This document shows positions 12,023-23,840 of a DNA stretch of 45,775 nt, in pieces (the first letter of the stretch is position 1; every line of letters begins with the position of its first letter). Source of the DNA: Cruorifilaria tuberocauda (Eukaryota > Nematoda > Chromadorea > Rhabditida > Onchocercidae). The notes under the pieces were generated by a model. That model was not told the origin of the DNA. It was given only the letters and a program-made list of their open reading frames with translations, and did no database searches. The DNA is taken from assembly GCA_013365365.1 (NCBI GenBank), contig JABVXU010000438.1:1-45775 (forward strand). Direction: 5' to 3'. The translations under genes and the position numbers were made by a program.

Positions 12023-12208
12023 AAAAGGTGGAGGTGGAAAAGCAAGATTCCCGTCCCTCGGTCTCTGGTCTACAGGACATCGTTATCATTCCACATTAAC
12101 CTTCAGTCTGGGGCGGTAACTTATCATCACTGACCGAGGCCAGGAACGAACCTCATCTTAGATGCATAGCACTAAAACTCTCCACTCAGCCATCGGGCCC
12201 TCGCACCC
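12023..12208 (-). mobile_element. tRNA-derived SINE-like element (pol III A and B boxes)
   Basis: Read on the minus strand from 12208, a block much richer in GC than its surroundings begins GGGTGCGAGGGCCCGA. It is followed by TGGCTGAGTGG (complement of 12182-12192), a perfect match to the internal A box TRGCNNAGYGG of tRNA genes. Forty bases on comes GGTTCGTTCC (complement of 12143-12152), a B box one base short of GGTTCGANNCC. The A-to-B spacing is that of a tRNA, but the stems do not fold into a canonical cloverleaf. About 120 bases of unrelated sequence follow before a TTTT at 12023-12026, a pol III terminator. This head-plus-body layout is that of a tRNA-derived SINE. I saw no clear target-site duplication and no second copy in this window. 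Confidence 0.55.
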
Positions 12209-15200
12209 ATTCCATAACTTCTTTCCAATAAATAAAATTCCGATACCATCTGAAATTGAAATATTTATACGAGATTCATAGAGAAGCTTTGAAGATTTCT
12301 GAACTTAAATTTTGAGAATATGGCAGATTCTCACAAAATGCATTCATACGATAGGATTTGTGATAGTGTATAATTGGAAGGTATTCGGATCTGTAGAGGA
12401 GATAAAAGGAAATCATTGAGAAATGCAAAATATTTATTTCTTCCTAAATTTCCGAAATATCAAATTGTTTCTTTCCTTTCTCAGAGACTTTAAAAATTTT
12501 AATCTATTTTTCATTCTTTCCAAAATTTTAGACAGCAAAATATTTTTTTTCTCATAATGGCAAATTAAAATTATCTTCCAAACCTTTCATTATTCTGTTA
12601 TTTCCTTAATTATATAAAATCTACACTCGTAATAGAATTATCCTGAAATCTTTCAGGATCTTCTTTTACAAAGCCGCTTTTCATCTCACAGATTTCAATC
12701 TTCTTTATTTCAAAATGAATTTCCTTCTTTACAATTTCGCTTAACCATTAAATGATGCGATTTATTTAAAAAACTATGAGAAAACACCACTTCACAGAGA
12801 CTTTTTTCATTGTTAGTAGTGAAAATGGCAACTTCTCAACGTGAGAGCTATTCGATTGTGCATTTGAAAAGAGACTTCCGCTCCACAGACTCCCACAAAT
12901 AAAATTCTTTTTTTTGACGAAATATTTTATTTGGTGAAGCTGTTTGTACCGCATTATCGCCTCACACGAAATGAAACATTGTGACCACAAAGCATTACAA
13001 TCTTATCATCTAACCCAAACGGAGAAAAACGCGTGAAATTGAAACATAACTCAGCTCAAATCCGGAAATATCCATCATCTGCTTATAGAAATCGATTTTG
13101 AAATTCAGTCAAATATTTTTTTTTTCATGTGTATACAGCCATTACCGCGCATAGGACTGGAATAGAAATTTGTGTGCTCTTTGCAGTTTTCAATAGCATT
13201 TCAACAATGACTGGCATTTTCAAATTTGTTGGGACTTCGGCATTAACATTATGTGAGTGAGACGTTCAATGTTACTTTAATGAAAGTAACTATAACTCGA
13301 TGGAAGCTATCAGAAAGGGCCCTCTCAATCTACTCATTATATTCAAATAATTTTCATAAATTGGCACAGGAAACATCATAAAGATATTTACTGTGCCAAT
13401 TAACAAAAATTACTAGTTAATAATGTACAACTTATTAAAATCAAAGCACAATGTTAATAAATCGAAATTTAACTAATTAAATTAAAAGAACTGTAACGTA
13501 TAAACGGAAAAGTCGTAGATTTTTTATAACTGTCAGAATTCACATAACACAATTATCATTAAGGATAATAAAATTCAAATCATTACTAAAATGATAAAGA
13601 ATGAACACAAATTGCAGAAGCACTTCGACCTCATCGTACCACTACTTCATTTATTATTTCGGATACGAAAAGAAAAATACATACTAAAGGGAAGAAAAAA
13701 ATTGGGAACAATTTATAAGATTAATAAATGAAACGCAAAAGAAAAATAAAACCGCATGCTTGTAATGGACGACAGTGGAAAAGCTGTATGCTATTTACAA
13801 GTAAAAAGCAATTCCTAGAAACGTCGTCAATAAAGATAGCTAAAAAATATTGGAAATTGAAGAAAGAATGATGCCATAAGTATAATTTTATTTCTATGTC
13901 AATACACTTCAACCAAATATCATAAAACTTTCAATCTCGTCGTTAATCTATTCTACACAATTATTTCCCAAAAGTACAGCTTAAATTATGAATTTGATAG
14001 CATTCAAATTTCTTCAAAGGCATTTTCTAATTGGGAAGACACAGAGTATCAATGGCAAAAAGGCATTTCAGAAATGATGCTTAAATTAATACAAATAAAA
14101 ATGAATGCTTAATTATTTACATTTTATCAATGATTTTTTTAGAATCACTTATTATAAAAGTGAAGAGCTCAAAGCTTTTACTTGCATATTTGTATAAAGC
14201 TTAATAAATCTTCCCTATCCAATTTCATAGTTTGATAATGTCACTTGCAATTTTGCAAGACTCTCAAAACCCGCAATGAAATTCAACTACTTGATATTAG
14301 TCAAACTTTTCAATTTCGATTACTGAGGGTCGCTAGAAAATTAGTCGCAGAAAAGAAAAATTAAGAGATAGTTTTCAGGAGTATCAGTTTACAGATATGC
14401 GTCATGAAAATGGAAGGGGATGTGTTGCACAAACTGAAAAATTTAGTGATACCAGGAATAAAATGTATTTTTGATAATATATGAAAATGATATGAAATGA
14501 AAGAGAAAAACATAAAATAGCAGGCACTGTGAGAAAAAGAAAAAAATGAAGAATGAAGGGACAAAAACAGTGCAAATACGCACAATAGAAGCCACGCAAT
14601 TAACAAAAATCACAGTATCAAGAGATCTATTTCGAAACGGTATTCTACGAAAACCGACTTACGACTTTGGAGATTTATAAAGTGGAGACTTTGTTCGCAA
14701 AACTTGAGCTAGCAACTCCAAAAGCTATTAAATCATCAGTTTTATTAAATTGAACTGAAATTTCAAAAAAGCCCCCACAAATACCATTTCAAAAAATGTG
14801 CACAACCAATCAGCTTCGAAGCATACTGGTTGGAAAATGAACGAGATCCATAATATAAATTAATACAAATAATTAGGTTAAAATAACACCTAATGTGCAA
14901 AATTGATAAGAATAATAACGAAACAACATACGAATATGATTTCACGTGGCAGCATAAAAAGTTATGACTTACAGACCTCTCTGTAAATAATTAATCAGTT
15001 TAAAACATCTTTAACAAATAGTAATAGTTGCTTGGTAATTAAAATTATTTAGTTGAAAAACTGTCAATTACGTAACTGGTAGAATAAGTATGCACTCAAC
15101 ACTGTAAATTTTACTTCTTGAATAATTAATTGTTTTCAAGGAATTCCACAAGAGCAGTTAATATTTTCCCTGATTACTTTGAGTTCAAGAATTGAAAAAT

Positions 15201-15236
15201 GAAAAAAATATTTTTGCAGGAGGCCGAAAAGAGAAC
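12209..15236. other. AT-rich intergenic stretch between the SINE and the Notch-ligand 3' end
   Basis: No convincing exon is visible on either strand. The right end must contain the 3' UTR of the minus-strand Notch ligand that stops at 15237; I could not pick a clear AATAAA for it close to the stop. Confidence 0.5.
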
Positions 15237-18200
15237 TTATAAATTAGTTTGTATATCGGTCACCTTATGATTAAGATCTGGTTGTCGTCTAGAAATATCA
15301 TCAGGAGCTATCCGGTGATTGATAGTGATTGATTCTGACTTAGTACTCGTTTGTTGCAACGCCACTTTTGGTACCGTTAACCCATCATTAATTTCTTCAT
15401 AATAGCTACCACCATCTTCAGATGACTCTGTTGGAAAAGGTGAACCAACATCACCGAAACGCTTTGGATGTCGTATATTCATCTAATATTAAGCTTATTA
15501 GATCATATAAATGAAGAAAAAATAACCTGGTGAATTTCTGAATTGATTCTGTATTTGGTTCCGCAGAAAGTCATGTTTGCTTCGAGAGCAAAAAAAGAAA
15601 AGGGTAAAAATAACCTTATTACAGGATTCTGCACATACATCCTTTTTTAACGATGGCTGCCTCATATTGGCAGTTGGTTCGACTGCGTAGCGCTCACTAT
15701 AGTGAAGATCTTCACGACTTGGGTAAAGTGGTATTCTTTTCTTATCAGATATCTGAAAATATGAGAGCTAAATATCTCAATTAACCTACTATGTCAAGAA
15801 TTGCTGCGTTATTACCGTTATTATTTAATATTACCTTTACAGCATTATTGGTTTATATACACAGCTTAAATCATTTCATGATAATCTATAATCAGTGATA
15901 TATTTACAGTATACGATTATCTTGCTGCTTTCTTTCATTTTGCAATATTATTATTAATATTACTATTCAATATTGCCAATGCTCGAGTTAAATGTTTTTT
16001 AGATACATCTGTGTAGCATTAAAGACTGCTGAAATGAAAGAAATAAAAATGAATGTAAAGATTTAAAACATGAAGGAAATTTGTTTCAATTATTTTTCCT
16101 CTAATATGGTCACACAATGAAAATGAATGATCTCACCGAGATTTCTAATGGTTGAAATGCAATTACTTATTTCATTTTAATTAATTCATTCGCAACTACA
16201 ATTCCAAATTTTTATAAATTTCCGAACATAAAAGTTTCATCTGCTTCTATATGAATAAATTATTAAATATGAAAACGAAATGGAACGAGAACCTAAGAAT
16301 TGTGCAGAAGTTTCAAAAACAAACTAACCGTTTGAATTCTGTTCGTACGGTCTCGTTCGAAATAACTAATTTCAGCATTTGGAGTTATGCATACGGACAA
16401 ATACGGTTTTTGTTCGGAATATTTTGAAAGTATTCTTGAATTTCGATCATTTTGAAGGGCTGGATCTACTGAAGACGATCTTTTTGCTTTCTGTCGATAA
16501 AAAATAATAACGATCAGCAATAATGCCAGAAAACAGCATGAAGAAAGCAATGCAAGCAACAGATCTCTGAAGTTTAATCCGCCACTTGAAGCCTAAAATC
16601 TTGTCTTTTTAGAGAAAATAACGATGGAACTGCCTGCATTAACGGACAAAATTATCTGATTGTTAATTTGCTTTCAGATTTAACTGTTCCCGGAAACTAC
16701 CTAACAAATACACTAACTATACTGGCTGCATTTTCTTAACATAAATAAATAACCTGCTGCTCATTTTCAACCTTTACGACGAAAGCTCTGGTACGATTAT
16801 AGTGTTGAAGTGGTCGGCATTCCGATTTAAGATGTAAACAACTCTCGCCATAAAAACACGGTGAACATAAGCAATGAAATCCTCGCAATGACTTAATACA
16901 GGTACCCCCATTTCTATAAATACCAGATTGATTGACAACAACAAAAAAGTAACTTGAACTTAGGATAATTTAGTGCCTGTCTGCAAGCTTTATTGTAAAT
17001 AATTAATAATTAAGAGTTGATATCTTTAATTCAAATCTTCTTTTGATTTTAGAAGATCAAATTCAATAAGAATTCTTTTCTAATTTATAACATGAAATGT
17101 ACCTGCACGAACTGCGATCACATCCAATTTCAGCAATTTTACAATTGCTTCCTGAAAATCCGACGCGACATTTACAGTAATACCCTCCACCTTTAACGTC
17201 AATGCATTGGCCACCGTTCATGCAAGGCTCATTTAAACAAGCACTGACCGAATCTTGACATAATGTGCCGCTATATCCATCCCGGCACTGACATTTGTAG
17301 TTATTCACTTCATCAATGCAACGCCCACCGTTCATGCATGGATTAAACTGTTAAGTAGTCCATTTTCAAAAATACATTACAAAACATCAAATTCCTTAAA
17401 ATTAAGGCAAAATATTTAAAAATGTTATCAGAATTAGCCAGATGGACAGTCTTATATCAGCAAGCGATATATTTTTTAATTTGAATTGAAAGCATTTCAA
17501 AGCTGAATTTCGTAGAATAGGCGAATGTTATACTACGGCTTTTGGATAATTCTCTCAGAATTGATAGAGTTTATGCAAAAATAGAAGGAAAAGGAAAAAC
17601 GAGCTTGTATTAAAACAATTCTTTAAAAGTGGCACTTAAATACTCAAACTTACTAGTGCACACTCATTAGAGTTCTCTTCACAGTGCTTGCCAGTGAAGC
17701 CAAGCGGACAAAGACAGTCATAGTCACCGTTTCTTTCTACGCATTTTCCTCCTGAAATTAGCACTGTATTTAAAAATTAAGAATTATTAATAAATTTCTA
17801 CATTGCTTGCCTTAATCAATGCTAAATCAACTTTACCAGAAAGCGCAACAATAAAATGAATAAGTGACCTTGGAAAGAAGGAAATTCAATAGTGTTTCCT
17901 CATAATTCCAATTCGAGGAAAATAAAAAAGTTGAAAATTGCTTTAAAAAGGAAGAAAAAGGCATTATAAGAAATAAAGGAGTACTTCAATACCCGATATC
18001 CCAATCAAACCAAGGTTAATTTGGTCAATATGGCAGCTCAGCATGATTTTTCAATTGAGAATAAAAAGAGGACGTACGATGAATAGCACTAAGACTAGCT
18101 GTGGGAGGTCCAGTGCAACTTGAAACACCTTATTAAATTCTCATAAACTAAACAACACATAGCAGGCTTCATTTTAAATTTAGAAATTTAGAAGAATTCA

Positions 18201-21200
18201 TCAAATGACAGACCAGCAATAAACTTATTCTGTTATTAATTGATCTTTTAATGTTCCTACACCCAGCAGGTGAACGAATCGGAAAACCTTTGCAACCATA
18301 ACTATTTCTAGCAAGTGATCCACCCTGCTGTGATTACAAATACTGACCAACAAGTATTAGACTAACTTGTAATCTGAACCGTATCGCGTGTTAATATGTT
18401 TTAGAAAGCAACAATCTTATATCAACTTATATTTGCCATTTAGATTATAACAAGCAATACTATATCTAACCATAGGAATGACTGCCGTATTTATGCGATC
18501 TTAAAATTTTAGAAACTAGAAAAATAAACTACCATTAAAACAAGGTACTCCATCACAAGGCCTGATCTCGACATCGCAAGTAGTACCGGTCCATCCTGGT
18601 AAACAACTACAAAAGAAAGCTCTATGAATTTCTACACAAGTGGCACCATTTTGACAAGGTAAATCAGAACAAGAGTTAGCAGCAACTTGACAGTAGCGAC
18701 CGGTAAAACCTTTTGGACAAATACAAGTATAGTTATTACCAGGTACATCCTGAAAGAGTATAATCTAAAATGAAAACTGCAATATCCAATAGATGTCAAT
18801 AAAATCCCAAAGCAAAGTAAAATATGATCTGAATTAATTCTATTGTGTAAATCCTGCTTTTTAAACGACTAATTTCTGAAATCTATAGATAAAAGTGTAA
18901 CATACAGCACAAGTAGCCCCATTTGAACATGGTTCCAGCGAACAGTTCTGTACACGGGTTTCACAGTTCGTTCCCGTGTATTCATCTGAGCACTCACATG
19001 TATACTGCCCATGTCCTGTATTCCTACATGTTGCATTATTCCTACACGGTTGATGTCGTGTGCAATAGTTCAAATCTAAAGCATTTTATTGAAACTAAAA
19101 ACCTCAAATATTAGAGTTAATTAGTGCTTCTCCAAAAATCTGCACATGCAGTAAGTGAAGATGTTATAATCGAGCACTGCTTGCAGTTCGTTAAATTTAA
19201 TAATTCAACTACTGATTACTATTTTTGAATAAATATAAGTTTCAAAATACAATAAACTTTGAAATACCTTCGTTGCAAAAATGTCCACCCCAGCCTTCAT
19301 CACAAATACACTGATTGGGCAATTTGCAGGTACCATACTTGCAGCCGGGATATCTCACACACTGAAAAGAAGTATATTCAATTATTTCCTAAGAATTCAT
19401 CCATAATCCGTTTATTAATATTTCTCTTATATTTAATACTCCATATTTCTTAATTTAAATGAAAGCTAGTTGCCGATTTATGCACTCATTTCTCTTTTTT
19501 ACAACTACCATTATAAGGAGCTCACTTGATCACAGTTCGGTCCAGTCCATCCAGTTTTACAGCGACATGAATCAGGTCGATCACATGCACCATTGACGCA
19601 ATTATCGCAACGTGCTGAAGCTTGAACATTTTGTTTACTGTACTTGAAAATATTTTCCGAATGGAATGACTATCAAAATGTCTTCTCCGATAAAAAATAT
19701 AGCAATTTCAACTTTTTATTTAGTTACTAGCCAAATATGAAACAAATAAGGAATCTTATTGGGATATTTTAATTCATTCATAATCCATTTATTAAAACGG
19801 CAAAAGATTTTATTGAAAAAACCAAAAAATGAAGGAATTTTAATTCAAAAATAAGCGACCGTCAACCCGTGAAGTGAAGTGCATGCTTTTCCCAAGCAAG
19901 CGGTACATTTTCTTTTTTAATCCAATACACTTTTCGAAAACAACAAGTAGAGAGAAAAGTGTTTTTTATTGCTTCAAGTTAGCAGTATATTAAGAATTCC
20001 GTTATTCTGTTGTGATAATTATATTCAGCTTAGAATAGTAACAATGAGTGACAAAAACCTAGATTCTTTAAACATAAATCATGAATTAGATCGTGATCAT
20101 GAATGAAATAGAAGAAAAATTTGTGAATCCGAAAATATACAAAGAAAATTTTTATTTGCTTTTTTTTCACGTGATTCTGTAAAAATTTGTTTCCCCACAT
20201 TTCTACCGATATTTACTAGTCTTTCCTCTCTCTTTACATGATATTAATTGGTTAATTTTTCTCTATTTTATATATTCACTTGGAAAACAGTGAAAGCAAG
20301 AATTTTAGTTCCAATAATGGGAGGAACAGATGGCCGGAAAAGGTAGAATGAAAAGTCAAAGGAAAGAAAGAAACAAATACAATGGAGGATGTTTTCGAAG
20401 CAATACTAATTACTAACTGTTCACGCTCTTTGCGTCAAATTACATAACATACGCTTTTTTCATTTTCAGCTTCCTCCCATTTTCTAAAGTGACATTTATG
20501 AACTAAGAATTTATCTCTTAAAGTACAGCTGCCTCCTTTCTTTTTGTACGTTTCCATCCATTTATATATTTTTTAATAGTCAAATTATTTTCTTTCTACA
20601 GTCAAGTCATCATGCTGTTAGCCATTAGAAGTTATGCTTATAGATTCTTGGAAAAATCGCTTTAAATATGCAGTACGTATCATTTATATTTATATAATGA
20701 ATACTAGACAGAAAATTCTCAAATCTCAAATTTCACATAAAAAAATTAAATGGTCTATTTAATATTAATAAAATTAATAAAATTTAAATAAGTTACCAAA
20801 ATTCAACGCTTTTTTAATAATTGGAAAGAACTACAGACTCTGTATTGGTACGATGCTCGTTGTTTGCACATTAGTAGATTTAATAGACAAAAGAGATTTT
20901 GAGAGGTTAACGAAGAAGACAATACTGAGGAGGGTACAGTTAAGAGGTGCTTCATATTCAGAAGAGTCAAAAAGAAGTACGCATCATTTATATTTATATT
21001 ATGAATATCAATAATGATTTACGCTCCGGCGAAGGTGACTAAATAACGGCACGCAGCGAAAATGCTTTTAATTTTGCTATCAATATTTTGAATACTGCTT
21101 GATGGAAAATTTTGTAGTAATAAACTCAACATGAAGTTGAAGCTTGGATATAAAAGTACTATTTCGAGACTTATATATTTATATATACCTATATATAGTT

Positions 21201-23840
21201 ACAGTGGTTGGAAATCGGTTACATACTTTGAAATATGAAATGCTTAAAGAGCAGCAGGAATGTGAATTTACATAGGAATAATATATTTCTACGATCTATG
21301 CAAACGATAGTTTAGATCTCGTTTATCAGAAGTCTCAATGTTTAATGGAACAATACTTCCACCCAAAAAACATCATTCCAAAATCATCAACAATTTTATT
21401 CTTATAAATAATAGAAATTAGTTTATGGGAGTTACAGTAATAACTGAATTTATATTTTCAGATCATAATTCTATAATGTAATGAATGATTTGAATTATTA
21501 ATACGAGACGAACCGATGTCACAACTTGATCCTTCCCAACCAACTGAACAAGCCAATGATCCATTCGATGTACACTGGAAATGACCAATCGTACTCGACA
21601 TCGGCTGACAAAATGTAAGGCATCGTGGTCCGTAATAATCATTAGCACAAGTTATCCTGTAAGCGATACTCATTCGAAAACCATTTGTACCAATAAGCGT
21701 TTCTTCAGTCCAGTTTTTACCCGAAGGTATACTTTCACGTTGGAAGCCATCATGAGACATTAGCTTTTTTAGATCTGAAATTAGTAATTTTCTCATAAAA
21801 GGTCAAAAATATAACATAAAGGGTGCATTCCAGTCTGAGTGGCGTCATGATTGTTCACTAAGGTCATTAACATGGTAGAGAATGACATCAACTTTAGATG
21901 TTATTGAGAGCTAATAACTGTTTGAATTATGCAGCAAATGTGTTTGTCGCTGTAAATATAATCTCCCAGATAATATATAAAGCATAAAGGAAATGATAAT
22001 GGAGTGAGTGTAAAGTATAAGATTAAGCAATAGAAAGTAATGAACCGCGAAGATCCGTTGCTGATACAACTAACTGAGGCTATCAAAAAGATGCCGTATT
22101 TGATAATGAGATAGAAAAGTAGCGACTTAGTAAGTTAATCCGGTCTAAACACTTCCATTGCACAGTTCCACGGCTAAACACTTTCCTGATTTTCCCAATG
22201 TAAAGTTTCAAATGAAAGAATGACATTCATGAAGCAAATATCGTTTAGTTTATTTTAAAACAAAAAAAAGACAAACTTCCAGTTGTTCTCCATGCCTCCG
22301 TTATTAATGTAAACGATTCCTGAAAAAAAAATTGAAGTTCAACACTAGTAAGTGGTAAAAATTCCAGAAAATAATCGTCATTTATCCTTTTAAAGAACTA
22401 ATAAACTCATTTATTTTAACTTACATCTTTAGAGGAATTTAAATAGGCTGTAGAAATGTAAATTTCCCATTTACTAAAAATTTCGTAGAATGCAAAAAAT
22501 CAATTCATGCCACATACACACACACACATATGTATATATATATATACATACAGACAGAAGATACATTTATCAGTCTATGCTATATTTAAAAATTCCTTCT
22601 GCTCTCCTTTCGTAAGACTCTTCCCATCCCTCTAAACCATATCAAATGTCTATACCTCTTAGTTTTGTTTTTGTGGATGATATTATTTCTATCAAACTTT
22701 TGCACCATATAAATGCATTTTTTACGGAACCGTGAGAAAAACCTTGGAGAAGAGGTTTGATGTGTGATGTAGTGATGATGATATTGAGGGGATATAGTGT
22801 TAGTACTTAAATACATTAAGCGCAGGATGGGAGCAACCAATAGAAGCAGGTTTTTATTGTCGTGTCCCTCGGAAACCTCATAAAAAACAACGAAAAGAAC
22901 AACACATATGCATAAACATCTAACAGCAAAGGTGTTGTAAAATCCTTTTTGAAACAGTAATGATTGGAGTAATGATTTTCTCATACCATCGAAATATTTC
23001 CTACCTGTCCTTAATTACGCTGATACCTCATCGGAAATATCTGTACAGATGAAATTACTATTGGAAATTTATATTTTCCTAATGCGTTTAAAAGTTTCAC
23101 AACTACCATCTATTATTTTCTAAATCAATTTTTTTGAAAACTAATAATTTTTAATGGATTTGTTGTAATAGTCATCTTAAGCTATCTTTTTTTCAAAATA
23201 TCTTCAAACCATTTACAGTATTTAAAATTTTTTAATGCTTACCGGTAAAAATTTTATAAATTTCGAGATGTTGATAAATTTAGAAATATATCATTAAATT
23301 TAGATATATAATAACAACAAGTGAACATTTTAAATCTGTAAAACACATTCATAGAAGAGTAAGTGAGGTCCTCCTTGCACTTTCACAACAAAAAAGATAA
23401 TCTATCTTTTACTTCAACTGTTATCAATGCTTCATATAACTTATCATCCTTGCTAAAATCTATATTTACAATGATTAATCATATATCACTCACTATTCAA
23501 TCGCCTTTTGGCGATTTTTTTTTTTTGAAAAACCATTTTCCAAAAAAAAGAGCACTCAAGAGAAATAATACAAGGATAGGATTGTTTTCAATGCAAATTA
23601 AGTAGTTGGGTTAAAAAGGAAATAAGTAGCACATACTGGCCAACCAAACTGGAACTCAATCTTGGTTCCGTTCCGTAACCTTTCAGCGTCAAGCGTCACT
23701 TCACCGAATGTACATTCACCATTATAGCTAATGCGTTTCTCAAAATGTTTCAAACAAATTCTCAGCTCGGGACGGAATTCCTCTTTTGAGCCAACTGTCA
23801 AGGAAATAAGTCGTATTTCGAATGAACCTGCACACGAACA
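15237..23840 (-). CDS. Delta-like Notch ligand: MNNL, DSL, nine EGF repeats, TM, cytoplasmic tail
   Basis: This is a membrane ligand for Notch receptors. Exons in transcription order: 23840-23637, 22319-22277, 21774-21514, 19614-19526, 19361-19268, 19075-18906, 18749-18533, 17751-17654, 17347-17103, 16913-16754, 16592-16329, 15752-15615, 15482-15237. All phases agree, giving 742 residues plus the first exon. Exons 1-2 form the MNNL domain ([25 protein letters not shown], ending SFTLITEAW). The DSL domain has its six cysteines ([23 protein letters not shown]). EGF1-2 are the short, DOS-like pair ([26 protein letters not shown]). EGF3-9 follow with NGATC/NGGRC motifs. A 25-residue membrane segment near 16560-16490 is followed by RQKAKR and a cytoplasmic tail of about 180 residues ending TNL. 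The missing piece is the start codon and signal peptide, discussed with the candidate exon at 26669-26788. Family assignment is firm; Delta-type follows from nine EGF repeats and no cysteine-rich domain as in Serrate/Jagged. Confidence 0.93.
19615..21513 (-). other. Large intron of the Notch-ligand gene
   Basis: This 1.9-kb intron separates the DSL exon from EGF1. It holds an imperfect direct repeat of about 33 bases (20673-20705 and 20977-21009, core AGTACG-ATCATTTATATTTATAT-ATGAATA). Otherwise it is AT-rich with no exon seen. Confidence 0.6.
22320..23636 (-). other. Intron splitting the MNNL domain, with a 132-codon open frame
   Basis: This 1.3-kb intron contains a CA/TA microsatellite just beyond its 3' side (22514-22549 lies within the intron) and a minus-strand open frame at 22586-22984. 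The frame has one hydrophobic segment and a basic tail. Nothing in it resembles a Notch-ligand domain, and no in-phase splice pair connects it to the flanking exons. Confidence 0.5.
22514..22549. repeat. Microsatellite (CA)n/(TA)n
   Basis: A run of CACACACA followed by TATGTATATATATATATACATACA, an alternating purine-pyrimidine tract in the first MNNL intron. Confidence 0.8.

Noticed and set aside
12130..12208. Functional tRNA gene
   Set aside because: A and B boxes are present, but acceptor and T-stem pairing is poor and no anticodon arm folds, so a SINE head is more likely.
15497..15560. Possible tiny exon between the last two Notch-ligand exons
   Set aside because: Every acceptor-donor choice gives a length that breaks the frame, while direct joining of 15615 to 15482 keeps it.
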